Of a stretch of 64,000 nucleotides of DNA, positions 41,374 to 53,452 are shown piece after piece. Origin of the DNA: Axinella damicornis (Eukaryota > Porifera > Demospongiae > Axinellida > Axinellidae). Position 1 is the stretch's first letter. Every line of letters starts with the position of its first letter. Made by a program: the position numbers and the translations under genes. The notes beneath the pieces were generated by a model. It was not told where the DNA came from and searched no databases. It saw nothing but the letters and a program-made list of their open reading frames with translations. The stretch is from NCBI GenBank assembly GCA_963931865.1, contig OZ007507.1, positions 13,681,950-13,745,949 on the forward strand. Direction: 5' to 3'.

Positions 41374-42458
41374 AAGTGTAAAAAATCCCATGGGTTACCC
41401 ATGGGACTGATTTAAGTCACCCTTCCCATGGGTGTCTCATGGGACTGATTTAAGTCACCAGAACCCATGGGACACCCATGGGAGCATTTTAAGTCACTAT
41501 GGTTGACTTAAGTTGCTGTGAAGATATACAGTGCATAGTATTACTCATGGGACCATTTTAAGTCAAGTCATGAAAGAGTAAGCCCCTGTTGTCTCACATC
41601 ATCAGAGTAAGTCCCTGCCAATTACCCATTCACGTTCAGAGTAAGTCCCTGCCAATTACCCATTCACGTTCAGAGTAAGTCCCTGCCAATTACCCATTCA
41701 CGTTCAGAGAATGACTTAAAATAGTCCCTTGAGTAATAGACAACATACTATATAGTGTGGGACCATCTTAAGTCAAATCATTAAGGAGTATGCCCCTGTC
41801 GTCTCACATAATCAGAGTAAGTCCCTGCCAATTACCCAGTCACTAGAATGGTCATGAGAACAGTATTACCAAAGCAATAATGATAATCAAAATTATGCAT
41901 ATTCAATCAAAAATGTGATGATTGAGTTCGAAACCCCCCTGCTTGTACGTTTAGTGGGGGAGGCGCGCCGAAATCTGACCAAATTTTTGAGTTCGTGCCT
42001 TAAAGTCGTCCCTAGGCCCTCTGAAGACTTTTTGGTCTCTTTTTGGACTGGCGAGAAGCCCTACAAGTGCATAGGGTCTAAATGACGCCTATAGACGTCA
42101 ATGGGGCTTAAAGGGTTAATGATTTGACTTAAGATGGTCCCACACTATATAGTATGTTGTCTATTACTCAAGGGACTATTTTAAGTCATTCTCTGAACGT
42201 GAATGGGTAATTGGCAGGGACTTACTCTAATGATATGAGACGATGGGAGCATATTCTTTAATGACTTGACTTAAAATGGTCCCATGAGTAATACTATGCA
42301 CTGTATATCTTCACAGCAACTTAAGTCAACCATAGTGACTTAAAATGCTCCCATGGGTGTCCCATGGGTTCTGGTGACTTAAATCAGTCCCATGAGACAC
42401 TCATGGGAAGGTTGACTTAAATCAGTCCCATGGGTAACCCATGGGATTTTTTACAATT
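41374..42458. mobile_element. TTAA-flanked foldback element, about 420-bp inverted arms
   Basis: TTAA lies at 41370-41373 and 42459-42462. The arms begin AAGTGTAAAAAATCCCATGG and, from the other end, AATTGTAAAAAATCCCATGG, and remain inverted copies to about 41830 and 42115. A 32-bp subrepeat (CAGAGTAAGTCCCTGCCAAT...) is amplified to three copies at 41605-41706 in the left arm but is single on the right. The TTAA duplication fits piggyBac- or Kolobok-type transposition (known for those families). There is no transposase. Confidence 0.82.
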
Positions 42459-42965
42459 TTAATTCAATTTCTAGGCGACCCATATACATAGCGGTGGCCT
42501 CCACAGTATCGAACGAGTTTTGAAGGGAAAGGTTCTATCAGAAATCCATCAACCATCGCCACTGCTCACCGTCGCCATTACTAGCGAGTATAGAAATATT
42601 TAAAGTACAAACCTGGGTAGTTTTGATGGCCGCTGCGGGTAGCGCAGAATGGATCAACCATTGCCTTAGCTACTTCCTGCCGGACATGTACCCACTATAG
42701 TAACATGCATTACTCTCGAGTTGGTTACCCACAATACTAACTTGTGTAACTAATTGGGTTGAGATCCATGACACACTGGGAAAAAGATTCAACATATGCA
42801 TGTATTATGAATGGAAAGTGAAGGAAACGGCTTGTGTTACCACCGTCAGTCACACATCCTCTCCGTCTATATACAATTTTGCTGTATGCCCGACACCTTG
42901 CATGGAGAGCGCCGCTGCATGCATGGCTATTCGCAACAATACCATGAAAACGAACGCGTACCTAT

Positions 42966-43715
42966 AGCCCGGTTGCGGCTCGCCGTAGCGCAAGCTAAGT
43001 ATTGCAATTCGTTCCAATTAACGCACATGCCACGTGGCAACCACGCTCAGTCGATCGCGCGCAATGCAAATAATATAAACCGGAGGTTTATATTATCTAT
43101 GGCAATGGCGACCAAAAGGAAGACAAGACATTATTACAGCACTCACAACTTAGCCAGCACGGTGAGTTTCGGCATGTGAGCGTCAGTGAACGACAGCGAT
43201 CACGGCCGTGTGGTCAGAATCTTCGTGTGCCTTTCCTAAGAACGGTACTGCGACCGGAAGTCGAAGCAATGGCGGCCAACGGCGAGACAAAAGCGTTCAT
43301 ATCTCTACCACCAAGGTGAGTTTCAGCACAATTATTTTGATTTTCATCATAGCGATCACGACGGTTGCAACTCGCTGGACGCGCAACCAAGGTATTGCAG
43401 CTCATTCCAAATAACGCACATGTCACGTGAGACCATGCTCAGTCGTCGATCGCGATTATGCAAATTATGGCGTCCAAAAGTAAGCTAACAACTTTGACAG
43501 CACGGCGAGTTTTGGCATGTCAGCGTCAGTGAATGATAGCGATCGTGGCTGTGTGGTCAGAATCTTTGTGGGGCCTTCGTAAGATTACTGGCAACCAACG
43601 TCGAAGACAGCGATCGAGCAATGGCGGCCGACGGCACGACAAAAGCAGTTGTATCTCCGTCACCAAGGTGAGTTTCAGCACAATTATTTTGATTTTGTGT
43701 CACTACAACCGTGAG
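42966..43715 (+). repeat. Array-family repeat units outside the main array
   Basis: About one and a half long-type units of the 26.9-32.9 kb family. They include GCCACGTGGC, the ATGGCGACC...AGCACG/GTGAGT and ATGGCGGCC...ACCAAG/GTGAGT modules, and the ATAGCGATCACGACGG block. The first ATG module is preceded by a 36-bp palindromic insertion (43067-43102). Confidence 0.85.
43067..43102. mobile_element. Mini-palindrome insertion with 5-bp duplication CAATG
   Basis: A 36-bp insertion with right arm GGTTTATATTATCTATGG and left arm CAAATAATATAAACC, flanked by CAATG on both sides (43062-43066, 43103-43107). Other copies of the repeat unit lack it (GAGCAATGGCG uninterrupted). The right end TATTATCTATGG is shared with the two palindromes at 57789-57878. 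Confidence 0.75.
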
Positions 43716-43727
43716 AAACAGATCAGT

Positions 43728-43980
43728 GGACGAGCGCGCGGTGCTCCAGGGCTTCCAGAGCTGGAGCAGCTACATACTATATTACATACTATATATTTAT
43801 GGAGTCAAACAGTCGACATCTGTTTATACCGCAACTCCACAATAGTCTCGCATAGCCAGAGGCTAGGGTACAAGCGAGCGGGGCCTTCAGGGCTTGCAGA
43901 GCTAGAGCAGCTACATGTGGAGTCGAACAGTGAGTGTAATCGACATGTTTATCTCAGCTCCACACTCGCAAGTTCACTTA
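43728..43980. repeat. Tandem duplication of about 130 bp
   Basis: Two imperfect copies share GGGCTT(C/G)CAGAGCT(G/A)GAGCAGC, GGAGTC(A/G)AACAGT and CTCCACA blocks in the same order. They have no coding features I would trust. Confidence 0.6.
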
Positions 43981-44871
43981 GCTAGAGACGCGCGCGAGGC
44001 AATTATGCGGATACGTATTCCTAGTTATAGGCTATAAAATGTGATCCAGAGAATATTGGATATCAGCACATGATCATCTAAAGTATTATAATAACAGTAC
44101 TGCATGCAGTACAATTTTAGGAAAGCCCTCACACCACAATAATTGCATCATCAGCAATTGCCTGCTCACTATTTCAGTAATAATTGTTCATAATCACAAT
44201 TATCATCATGTACTGATGCATGTGCATGTAGGGAACAAATTACCAGCGCAAACCTCGATTCTTGCAGTTACATTCCTATACTAAGTCTTAGAAACACCAC
44301 CCGATGCAATTTGTACTGCTTGAGACCTCAATGATAAGCAGATAGCAATTTTTAAACATCCACAGGGAATGATAAAGAAAGATGTTGCATGTTAATGTAT
44401 CTGTTTGAGTATGAGGTCTCAGCTGAAACTGCATCCCGTAGGTGGATCGATGGTATGTTACCTACATGTGAATTGATGAATGGGGTTTTGAATAATAAAT
44501 AAAAAAAATTCCCCTACAGGCAACCCCATGCACTGGATTGTTTACTGAGGCTTTGATTGTATACCTTGAGCACGTACCCATGCAGGGCCTCATGGCCATA
44601 TGGCTCCCAAAGCAGTGGTGGCAAACCCTTGATGTCTTCTTGGTTATAGTTCACATTGATTTATGGCAGTGTGTGTCAAGTAGAATATGATAGTAGAATC
44701 AGAGCATGGAAGCTCAACGATACTAATTCCTCCAATCACAGTAGTTTCTGCAGGGTACTATCTTGTTACTGATTTCCCTTTTAATTCTACAACATCATTA
44801 TCTAAAGAGTGATCTATCTGATACATATTTGTAATGAACACTTCCAACTGACATGCTAGTTAGTTTTCTAG

Positions 44872-47800
44872 CTACATTGCAATACTCCAGTAGGGTTCTC
44901 TCAGCTCATTGAAAGTAAAGACCTGTTGCCTCATCTCAATGGTTCTGTTCTTTTGAGCCTGATCTCCTTCAGATCTGTTGTCCCTTGCCACCAGTGGTTG
45001 CTGATTGCACTGCACGTTGCTTGGTGCAGAGATGTTCTTGTACAACCTTGACGATTTAATGCAGGTGACTACGTGAATGACTATGACGGTTATGAAATGT
45101 GCAAGTGCAATTGTAGTTGAAGTGTACACAAGAGCAGTTTGATTTCCACCTGTTAATCGTGAGTAGAGTGTGGCACTGGAAAGTAAGCCCAAGTTGAGGT
45201 ATGAGGAGAACTCTAAAGCATTCAAGTACAACAATTTGTATATTCCTCCAGTGAAGGAAGTGTACACCAAGACACACAGAACAGCTGTGCAAGCAGCTAG
45301 GAGGCTAACTGCTGGGTTACTGAGAGCATTAACCAGAAATAGTGCAACTCGAAGCAGCATAAGAATCCCTGTCCAGTAGCGGTGCTTGTCTTTGTAGGGT
45401 CCGGCATGTGCATCAAGAATTGGTTTCAGTTTTCTGACCCAAAACAAAAGTCGATAGTTGTTGGATTTGCGTTGAAGGCGTGGAATGCATATATGTAATT
45501 ACTGTTGTGTACAAGATGAATATGACCAGCAGAAGCAAGGCAGCCATGAACAGTGGAATGTGTTTTCCTTCCAATTAGCTGACATTTCCATCATAAAGCC
45601 AGACCTTTCTCACAGATCCATCGGAGTATATCAGCTCAGTTGATGAGAATGCAGTGATGATGATGCGAAGCAGCTTTGCATACGAGAGCAAAAATAAGGT
45701 GGCAAGAACCTGTACCAAGTTTCTCCCACTAAGCTTTGCTGCAGAGGATGAATAATGGCTTGAAATAATAATGACAGAAGACAAGGTCCAGATGTAGAAT
45801 GGAAATACGAACTGCAGCCATGTCTTTGTATAGGCATCCATTCCATCGTAGAAGCATGTCTCAATGCCGAGGTTTAGGTTGATCCAAGCTATGAACCAGC
45901 TGAGAAATGAGTTTGTTGTGCTGGGAGGGAAGAATGTGGCATGGCTAGCTCTCACAATGTTTGCATAGAAAATTAGCCCATTGATTGTTCCCACTGAAAC
46001 AGTGAGGTTCAGTAATGTGAGAAAAACTACTAACGCCATGCCAGAAACAATGAAAATAGGAACCCAAATCAAAACCCACATACTCGAGCACTCTTTGCAT
46101 CTAGATGTTCCAAACACCAGGGTGAGATTTTGTTGACATGCTCCACATAGGATGCCAGAGCGAGAGAATTCACACTGCTTATCTGGTTCCTCCAAGTCAA
46201 TGTCAATGGTGTTGGGGTTGCAGTAGTCAAATGGGCAGCGCTTATGGATTATGATTCCATCTTGAGAACCGTTCGCAAATGTTGCATTGATCCACATGGA
46301 ATATTTCCGGTGGACCATCTGGCTGTTTATGCTGCAGTTTATTCCATTTTGTGTTAGGTGGGGGTGACATATGCATGAAGAGTTGAACAGCACAAACCCT
46401 AATGGGCAAGGACGCACTAGGATGTGCACATGAAGATCAGTGTGTTGGAGTAATATTGATTTGCTTAATATATGAAAGATATCTGTAATGAAATTCAAGT
46501 ACGTCCATTCAGGTACATTAAACTTATCGACTGTTAGAATCATGTCTTCAAAGTGATTACTGGATGCTATTGTGTAAGTTAAATTTGTGCAGTTCCTTCC
46601 TGCCACCTGGGTTCCCTGCAAAGACTCCATTTGTGGTAAATTATCGCTGACGTTCGTTGAAATGAACCTAGCATGCACTGCAAATGGTACAGTTCCAAAC
46701 CGTTGTCCCACACAAACTGCTGAGATTTGAAATGTCTCTCCGGGATAAGCAGTAATCTTGTGTTTGGTTGTGCTGCAGGCAGGAAGGCCATTGATGCACA
46801 CACAAACCCTCGTGGGATTGGAAGACACAGTTGACAAATCATGTGAAGCTTCTTGGAAGTGAAACATTGAATCAAAAACATTGGCACCAATAACTGTATA
46901 TCCTCTTATCTGGCACAAATCCACCCATCCACCATACAGAGCGCCACCAGCGTAATCAGCAGTGTTATTTAGAAACACCACACTAGGGACATCCCCTTCA
47001 GGATACAATACTTGAGTTGGCTCAAAGAAACACTGTTTGTTGTTGCTGGTAGGGTCATGTAAATCTGGTTTATACCATGTTGCTATGGCATCCGTCACGT
47101 GCAGAGCACCACCATAACTCTGTGCATGATTTCTTATAAATAAGATCTCACAATTTGCGTTTAGCACTATTGAGGCTCCATTTCTCAACGCTACTGCACC
47201 ACCATCAGAGGCTTCATTATCTGAGAATTCCATAGCACCTTTAATGTCTATGATGGAGCCATCAGCCAAAATGGCACCTCCATCCTGGTCAGCATGGTTG
47301 CCTACAAAAGAGATGTTAGTTTGTTCCCCGACAATCATTCTAGAATTGTCATACAATGCTACAGCACCGCCTTCCTCCCCACAATTTCTTGCAAATTCTA
47401 TTCTGAAACTTGGTTGGAAGTGTAGTGTAGAGTTTGTGGCATAAATTGCACTACCCAAATTTGCAGTGAATGTGACATCTCCATAAATTGATAGTGAGCT
47501 TTGTTCTAGAGACATTTTTGGGGGAAAATGGTTGTTCCCATAAACGGTGATGTTACTGTAGGTCGCTATTATTGCACTTGTCAAGTTTACGTCTCCATAA
47601 AAGAATACACTGCTTCCCTTTAGGCGCACTGTACTGGTGGATCCAGCAAGGATGAAATAACTTCCCCCATGAATCTCAATGTGGTTGTAGTAGGCGAACA
47701 TCCCACAAAACAAGACGGTTAGCTGCGATATTCTTAGGTAGGTCACATTTCTGAATGCAAACCCGATTGCAGGTGCTTTGCACTGAATCACGTACTTTGA

Positions 47801-48073
47801 GTCACGGTCAGATCCAATCAGGGAAATGTTCTCCACATTTTCAATCCTGAAAAATTTACTTGCACACACATGATGTCCAGGCAAAAAGTTCACGACTGTG
47901 TTAGGCACAATGTAATGGGATGGATTCTGTGCCAATTCCGATAGGGTAAGGCAAGGCTTGTTTGGACAACTTGTATTACCACTGGGCGTGACATAGAGCT
48001 GCTCGGTCACAGCAGTGCAGCAGAGCAATGGGATGAAGGATAACGGCAGCCAGTGGGTGAATAGGTGCATCAT
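44872..48073 (-). pseudogene. Broken paralogue of the beta-helix membrane gene
   Basis: Nearly identical to the gene at 14165-17371 from the signal peptide (MMHLFTHWLPLSFIPLLCC) through the GGA(V/I/L) repeats and first membrane helices. Three lesions follow. A TAA at 45575-45577 replaces the Tyr codon after YDGNV. A 4-nt insertion near 45491-45497 shifts frame within a membrane helix. A 1-nt deletion near 44894 changes the last residues (EPYWSIAM instead of EPLLEYCN). Alternatively the 832-codon ORF could make a truncated product lacking several helices, but the clustered lesions favour decay. Confidence 0.75.
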
Positions 48074-49257
48074 GGTAGCTACTAGGGATGATTTACTTGG
48101 AAATCCAATTGCTCTTTCCCTTCACCACAGCTGTATAGTTGCTGAAACAATGCCCTTCAGAATTCGAAGAAGTGACCAGGCTGAGATTGTTATACCACTA
48201 TCTGAAATTGAATTTCAGGATGATATTCTAAATGCACAGATACTCATTGTGCATGCAATCCCTAACTTCTAGCCCTCATTCTGCATTCTTATAACCGCGG
48301 TTACTCTGGTTTCAGTGAACTCCCATGCACTGCAAACTAACCAGGTAACACTAGCAGCATACCTAGCAGGTAAGTACCATGAAGAGAATGTCTACCATCC
48401 ACCATTCCAAAGAGTACTAGTCACTCCTTCAAATTCTGTCACACTTCATAAAGCAAGGCAGACACTTGCCTACTAGCTGAAGCATATAGTCATATGTGTG
48501 CATGGTACTCCCCCAGTTAGCTATATATGCATCCATCTGTTAGCTAGCTAGCTAGCTAATGTTCATTAACCAGAAATGTATTGCATCATCTGCTGGTTAG
48601 TTTGCAGTGAATGAGAGTTCACTGAAACCAGAGTAGCTAACCACTATGATTTTAAATGAGTATTTTTTCCAGTGTATGCATGTAGCTAGCTAGGTGCCTG
48701 CAGCTGTATGCAGCATGGGAAGGTCAAGGACCTGATATTAAGTGTAAGCTACAGTATATAGCTACAAACCAGTGTGCAAAATCTATGAGTCATATAGCTA
48801 GCTAGAGAATTTTGTTGCACTGGAATATAGCTAATACTTGTTGACTCCATATTCCTATTCACATGCAAAAAAAAACACCTTGCTAGTGCTATGAACAGCA
48901 TGGACAGTTGAGTCACATGATACTGCATGTATAGCAGAAATGACCAATGCTTACCTCTTAATTCAACTCAGTATAATATTATGTCTCTTGGTACAGCAGC
49001 TATATCTGGCCGAGTTAACAACTTTAGCATGGTACAAAACACACGCAAATGTTTCAAGCTTTTATGCATGAATGATCAAGACATGAGATACTGAACTAAT
49101 ACAAACAGCTACGTTTTGGGACTATCAAAACTGATAACATTGAAACTAATTTTGCACTAGCTAAACTGCACCAGGAAAGTATTTTGCCTTTAGAGAATAT
49201 AATTGCTGTATAAGTTATGGCTATAGCTAGCTATAGCATTTAGGATATTAGTTTGGT

Positions 49258-49385
49258 AGAGTAAGTGCTGGATGGTGAAGGGGTATCCCAGACACCCCAC
49301 CCCGCCAATTCTTTTGTCAGGACACTCCGCAAAGAAATTTGCGGATGTCCGGATAACTCTCCCCGGCCGGACACCACCGCACTTA
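49258..49385. mobile_element. Small insertion with TAAGTGC ends in duplicate A2
   Basis: Absent at the matching point in A1 (near 18574). Ends are 'taagtgctggatggtg' and, read from the other strand, 'taagtgcggtggtgtcc', short imperfect inverted repeats. Internally it is GC-rich with GGTATCCC and GGACACCCC-like blocks. Confidence 0.55.
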
Positions 49386-49446
49386 TGTTTTGCTCATATT
49401 TGTATGGTCAATGGCACATCATAATGTGCACTTGTAACTAAATATA

Positions 49447-49583
49447 CGATGTGGATATTGGTCCGGCAGGAAGTACATACTTTAGGTATAGGTACCGGAA
49501 ACACGTGCGCATCTAGAACCGGCCCTGGCCCTAATATACCCTAACCCATTGCCCTACTTCCTGCCGGACCAATATCCACTTCG
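49447..49583. mobile_element. 137-bp MITE with 29-bp TIRs and 9-bp target duplication
   Basis: Ends CGATGTGGATATTGGTCC... and, inverted, CGAAGTGGATATTGGTCC... differ at one base over 29. The direct flanks CTAAATATA (49438-49446, 49584-49592) are a perfect 9-bp duplication. The site is uninterrupted in duplicate A1. Confidence 0.85.
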
Positions 49584-50339
49584 CTAAATATATGGTCTCA
49601 CTGAGACCTCTTGATACATTTGCATGAGAATTAATTTTGTCATTGGATATCAGCAATAGCTAATTCTGGTGCTGGTGGCAGTATCTTGTAGCTAGTGTAG
49701 CCTGCACCTTTAATAGTAGGGTGAAGCCGACTTCTATAGCTATGTGTGGAACGAGAGTAAATTCCTGCATATTAGCTAGTGTGACATATCTTTTTTCATT
49801 ATACACGTATATGGAAAAAGATCTCTGTAGGGGGGTGCATACTTCACTGTTTTGTGTGATCATCCCTGCCTTGTTTCCTTACTTTTTACCGTTCTGGTAT
49901 CCCTACATCCTGTTACATTTTTATTACTTGTATATAATCTTCAGCTGAAACTGAGGTCGTACAGACAATTTACCTGACAAGACCCCCCTGCACCCTGAAA
50001 TTATTAGTTGTGTGCTAACTCTTATCAGAATGTACTTCAGGCGATGACGGCTGCAGTGATAATTAGGTCCTGTGTTTATTCCTCATGGGCCAGACAATAC
50101 TGTTACTAGGTGCCAGCTAGGTTTTATGACTTTGCAACGTAAAGCACGTGCACAATCTGTGCATGGCTATGTTATGATTGTGTGAGTAAACGTGCTATAG
50201 CCGAATAGAAAATCTAGTGTGAACAGCTGTCTATCAGTGGGGACGGGGATATGCATGTGTCAATAACTATAAGTCATGTGAATGGAAACAATATTGCAAT
50301 GTATATAGACGAACAGCAAAATCAGCTGAAGGGAGAATA

Positions 50340-50670
50340 AGCCTATACTTGTTGCAGCCCCGAATGAACACACCCAAAAGAAAGGGGGGAAAAATAAGCC
50401 TATATATAGTCTACTTGTAGCAGCCCTGAATGAACACACCCAAAAGAAAAAAAAGAAAGGGGGGAAAAAAGAAAAGAAAAAAAAAAGAATAAGCCTATAT
50501 AGTCTAGCAGCCCCGATTGAACACACCCAAAAGAACAAAAAAAGAAAGGGGGGAAAAAAAGAAAAGAAAAAAAAAAAGAATGAGCTATACTTACACTATA
50601 GCAGCCCTGAATGAACACTCAACCAAAGAAGAAAAAAAAGGAGGGGGGGAAAAAGAAAAAAAATACAACC
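50340..50670. repeat. Purine-rich tandem repeat with CAGCCCYGAWTGAACACACC
   Basis: Units of about 60-85 bp combine CAGCCC..GAATGAACACACCC with AAAAGAAAGGGGGGAAAA and AAGCCTATATAGTCTA. Four to five copies are present here, repeated at 56850-57255 in B2. Phe/Ser-rich minus-strand ORFs are artefacts. Confidence 0.85.
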
Positions 50671-50892
50671 TAGCAACACACCTACCCCTCCGTGACAGGT
50701 CAGACACCCAAGTGTAAGCCTCAGGAGCGCTGGATAGGCGTCGGTGACTGGAATCACAGGAGGCTAACCTGCTTTCAACCAGAACACCTTTCTTTAGCTT
50801 CGGTGGTCAGATGGGAACCGGCGTACTCCGGCTGCTAGGCGGGGAAGTCAGGAACCGGTGTGTACGGAGTGGCCCAGACTCGTACTCGGTTA

Positions 50893-50957
50893 TTGGGGAG
50901 ACGAACACTCAACCCCCAGGCTGCAAAGCAAGTGCTTAGCGAGTGTGCCATCCCGAC
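50893..50957 (-). other. tRNA-like sequence (tRNA-Ala-type pseudo-tRNA/SINE head)
   Basis: On the minus strand, TGGCACACTCG fits the RNA polymerase III A box and TGTTCGTCTCC fits the B box at 9 of 11 positions. Their spacing of about 43 nt is right for a tRNA. Between them CTTGCTTTGCA resembles the Ala anticodon arm. Stems are imperfect, so it is a pseudo-tRNA or SINE head rather than a working tRNA. Confidence 0.4.
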
Positions 50958-50959
50958 TT

Positions 50960-51060
50960 CCCGCCAAAACTTGCCACAAATTCAGTATTTAAACCCGCTT
51001 CCGGTTGCGCGCGCCTCCGCGGTTCAAAGGTCACGCTGCAGTCAAGTAAACGGGTTGCGA
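50960..51060 (+). promoter_or_regulatory. GC-rich, promoter-like region (copy B1)
   Basis: AAACCCGCTTCCGGTTGCGC, GCGCCTCCGCGG and TTCAAAGGTCA form a CpG-rich patch in A/T-rich surroundings. The equivalent in B2 lies directly before the proposed first exon of the SH2-PH gene. Promoter function is inferred from position and composition. Confidence 0.35.
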
Positions 51061-51360
51061 GACTGGTACTTGCTGTAGTGAAAAGGCGACAGGCTATTCT
51101 GTGAAATTGGCATGCTCCTTCTGAAGCTTTGGAATGAGGGTGAGGTCAGTATTCCGCCATTACGTGTATATAGAACTGTTGCAAATAGACTAGACAGAGT
51201 CGAGTGTAGTGACTTAGATTATTATGAAGTCATGCATAGCATAGTAAGCTTTTGGAGGTATTCTACCCACTACTTGAGGTTTAGACATTAATGTGGTGGA
51301 TGCCCAGTAGTTTACACTCAGTGTGGTCATAACATAGCTAGAAGGTGTGGGGTCGAGAGT

Positions 51361-51374
51361 CTGGGACCGAGGCT
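51361..51374. mobile_element. Half of a TAGCCTCGTT-family copy
   Basis: Only the right end CTGGGACCGAGGCTA followed by caccacccc is left. The complete copy with both target repeats is at the equivalent point in B2 (58096-58144), so the left part was lost here. Confidence 0.6.
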
Positions 51375-51495
51375 ACACCACCCCTTGAAGTCCTATCCCT
51401 CACCAGCATTGGGGACTTTGTAGCTACGTACACTGTTGCATGGATCATGGATTGATGAGCTGACACTTCACACTGACATCATCAAAGGTTGACCT

Positions 51496-52074
51496 CAGTA
51501 GTGTATCTACGGCAAGGCTTAGCAGGGCACAGGCCCTGCCTGACGGTCAAAATGCCCGCCCTGCCAGTAGCAGCTAGGTAGTAGTAAAATGACCAAGTCA
51601 GTCCTGAGACCCCAGCAGCTGTCAACGTAGTAAGCAGCCATGTGGAGTCATGGCTGAGTCGCACTTCCCCGAACAGCACGTGAGGGCGTTGAGACAGTGA
51701 GACACACTGACTACAGGTTTGGTGGTAAGTTGCATCCCAAGATTGCAGTGTCAACTTCTGGGGGGCAGGCCCCCAGACCCAATTCACACGCTTACTGCAG
51801 ACATACTGGGTAAATTGCTACGGTGCCCGGTGCCAGAGCTACACCGTGACTAGAAGGCACTGACCTGTTGACAGACGTGCTGTCGATACGGTGACCAGCC
51901 TTCACCAGATGACGTCTCTCTGCAGCATCGCATCTGGAACTTGTAGTACAAAGCACAAAGGTGCCACGAGAGCCCATCCTGATAACTGAAAATGAAGGCA
52001 AAATTTTTTTCGCTACCTTCAGCAGCGTGCCCCTGTAGTGCCCTACAAATTCTCCAGTTTTGGCTACGCCACTG
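51496..52074. mobile_element. hAT-like element, CAGTRGYGTA ends, 8-bp duplication
   Basis: The left end CAGTAGTGTATCTACGG and the right end (inverted) CAGTGGCGTAGCCAAAAC are flanked by gttgacct (51488-51495) and gttgaccc (52075-52082), 7 of 8 identical. CAG termini and 8-bp duplications are typical of hAT. It has no transposase; the short ORFs inside are unrelated. Confidence 0.6.
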
Positions 52075-52155
52075 GTTGACCCCAAGAGCTTTCATCCAAG
52101 TTCCTATTCTGAAAGGTATTTACTGTGTAAGTGCCTTGCGTTCCCCATTTCCTCC

Positions 52156-52270
52156 TAGTCTCGTTCCCAGACCCAAACAACCCCAGCGAAGATCACTTGC
52201 AGTATCTTGCAGGGAAGGAGATACTGCAAGAGATCTTCACTGGGGTTGTTTGGGTCAGGGAACGAGACTA
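52156..52270. mobile_element. TAGTCTCG-subfamily MITE with perfect 9-bp duplication
   Basis: A 115-bp element: TAGTCTCGTTCCCAGACCCA at the left, GGGAACGAGACTA at the right, with a long internal hairpin around AACAACCCCAG. It is flanked by ATTTCCTCC (52147-52155 and 52271-52279). Confidence 0.88.
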
Positions 52271-52337
52271 ATTTCCTCCTGTTTTATACAGAATGCTTCC
52301 GCTTACCTATTAGTTAGTGGTATATTCATATAGCTAC

Positions 52338-52380
52338 TTCCCTCCCTCCCCTCCCTCCCATCCCTCCCTCCCTCCTTCCC

Positions 52381-52415
<35 letters not shown>

Positions 52416-52580
52416 CTCCTTCCCTCCCTCCCTCCCTCCCTCCCTCCCTCCCTCCCTCCCTCCCTCCCTCCCTCCCTCCCTCCCTCCCTCCCCCCCTCCC
52501 TCCTTCCCTCCCTCCTTCCCTCCCTCCCTCCCTCCCTCCCTCCCCCCCTCCCTCCCTCCCTCCCCCCTCCCTCCCTCCCA
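52338..52580. repeat. (CCCT)n/poly-C tract
   Basis: A pyrimidine microsatellite just before the acceptor of the decayed linker exon. The equivalent tract in B2 is at 59890-60110. Pro-rich and Gly-rich ORFs across it are artefacts. Confidence 0.95.
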
Positions 52581-53452
52581 CAGGTATGCTGGTCCAACTC
52601 AGCCACCGGTATCCCCGTAGTATCTCAGAGCCGGTGATCCTATGACAAGACTATCGTACATCAGGACAGCACTCCAAGTATGCGGAGGACGGGAAACTCT
52701 GCACCGGATCTGTCAGTACGTCGTATCGCTTATGCATGTCATGTGACCTATTAGCACTGCCTGTAGATGCGCGGAACTGGGCTGCACAGTAACCGTTCCC
52801 AGCAGCTTTTGTCGCTTGCAGTGTGGAAAGCAGGATAGGGCCTGGTATCTTTCCTCACGTGAGCATGATGTAATCGACAAATGGCAAACCTTTTCAGAGT
52901 GAAAAGTGAAGTTTCACGTACTGCTCAACCAACTACATGTACTGGTTCAATGCTTGGTGTGTATGACAGTCGCCCCCCACTAGCTAGATACGTGTGGCAA
53001 ATTACCTCGTACCTTAGTTATTCTTGCTGTTCTGAGTCCACATCCAATCAAACCTTTCTATCATCCTGATGTGACTCATGTGAGGAAATATACCAGACCC
53101 TCCCCCGCTTTGGCGTACTGGAAGTGACGAAAAGCTGGGTAGGGCCTGGGGACGAGCTAGCCTTATACTCTCCAAGGTTGAGGTGCTGATTACACTATCA
53201 CAGTTCATTCTACTATTCTGATTACACTGTGAACATGAGTTGGCATTTCCTGCTTTCATTTTCACTTTCAGATCAACTCCAAGGAAGGCTACCTAACCAA
53301 GCTGGGCTTCCACAGAAAGGTAGTTGCTCTCATAACAGAGCCTAACAGCCTAGCCACAAGTATGAACCACCTGAACAGTGTGTATTTTCACTTGGTAGCG
53401 CTTCTCCACATTTTTATTGGCTGCCCTGCATATGAACGAAATCTTCCTACCC

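Larger units (their letters stand above)
44023..49786. repeat. Segmental duplicate A2 (paired with 13.3-19.0 kb)
   Basis: Collinear, same-orientation copy of 13282-18955. It has acquired insertions absent from A1 (about 49258-49385 and 49447-49583), and its beta-helix gene is broken. A1 therefore serves as an empty-site reference. Confidence 0.85.

Noticed and set aside
45478..45600. An intron removing the lesions of the broken beta-helix copy
   Set aside because: The intact paralogue is continuous here and no GT-AG pair spans the stop and insertion while keeping frame convincingly.
45575..48073. Treating the 832-codon ORF as an intact shorter gene
   Set aside because: It is identical in layout to the 1068-residue paralogue and stops at a TAA followed by two more frame lesions, so decay is simpler.
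50260..50618. Phe-rich hydrophobic minus-strand ORFs (also 56767-57297)
   Set aside because: Reverse translation of purine-rich AAAGAAAGGGGG repeats.
52303..52637. Gly/Arg- and Pro-rich ORFs over CCCT tracts (also 53350-53806, 54097-54402, 59432-60283, 61289-61651)
   Set aside because: Low-complexity translation of microsatellites lying in introns.
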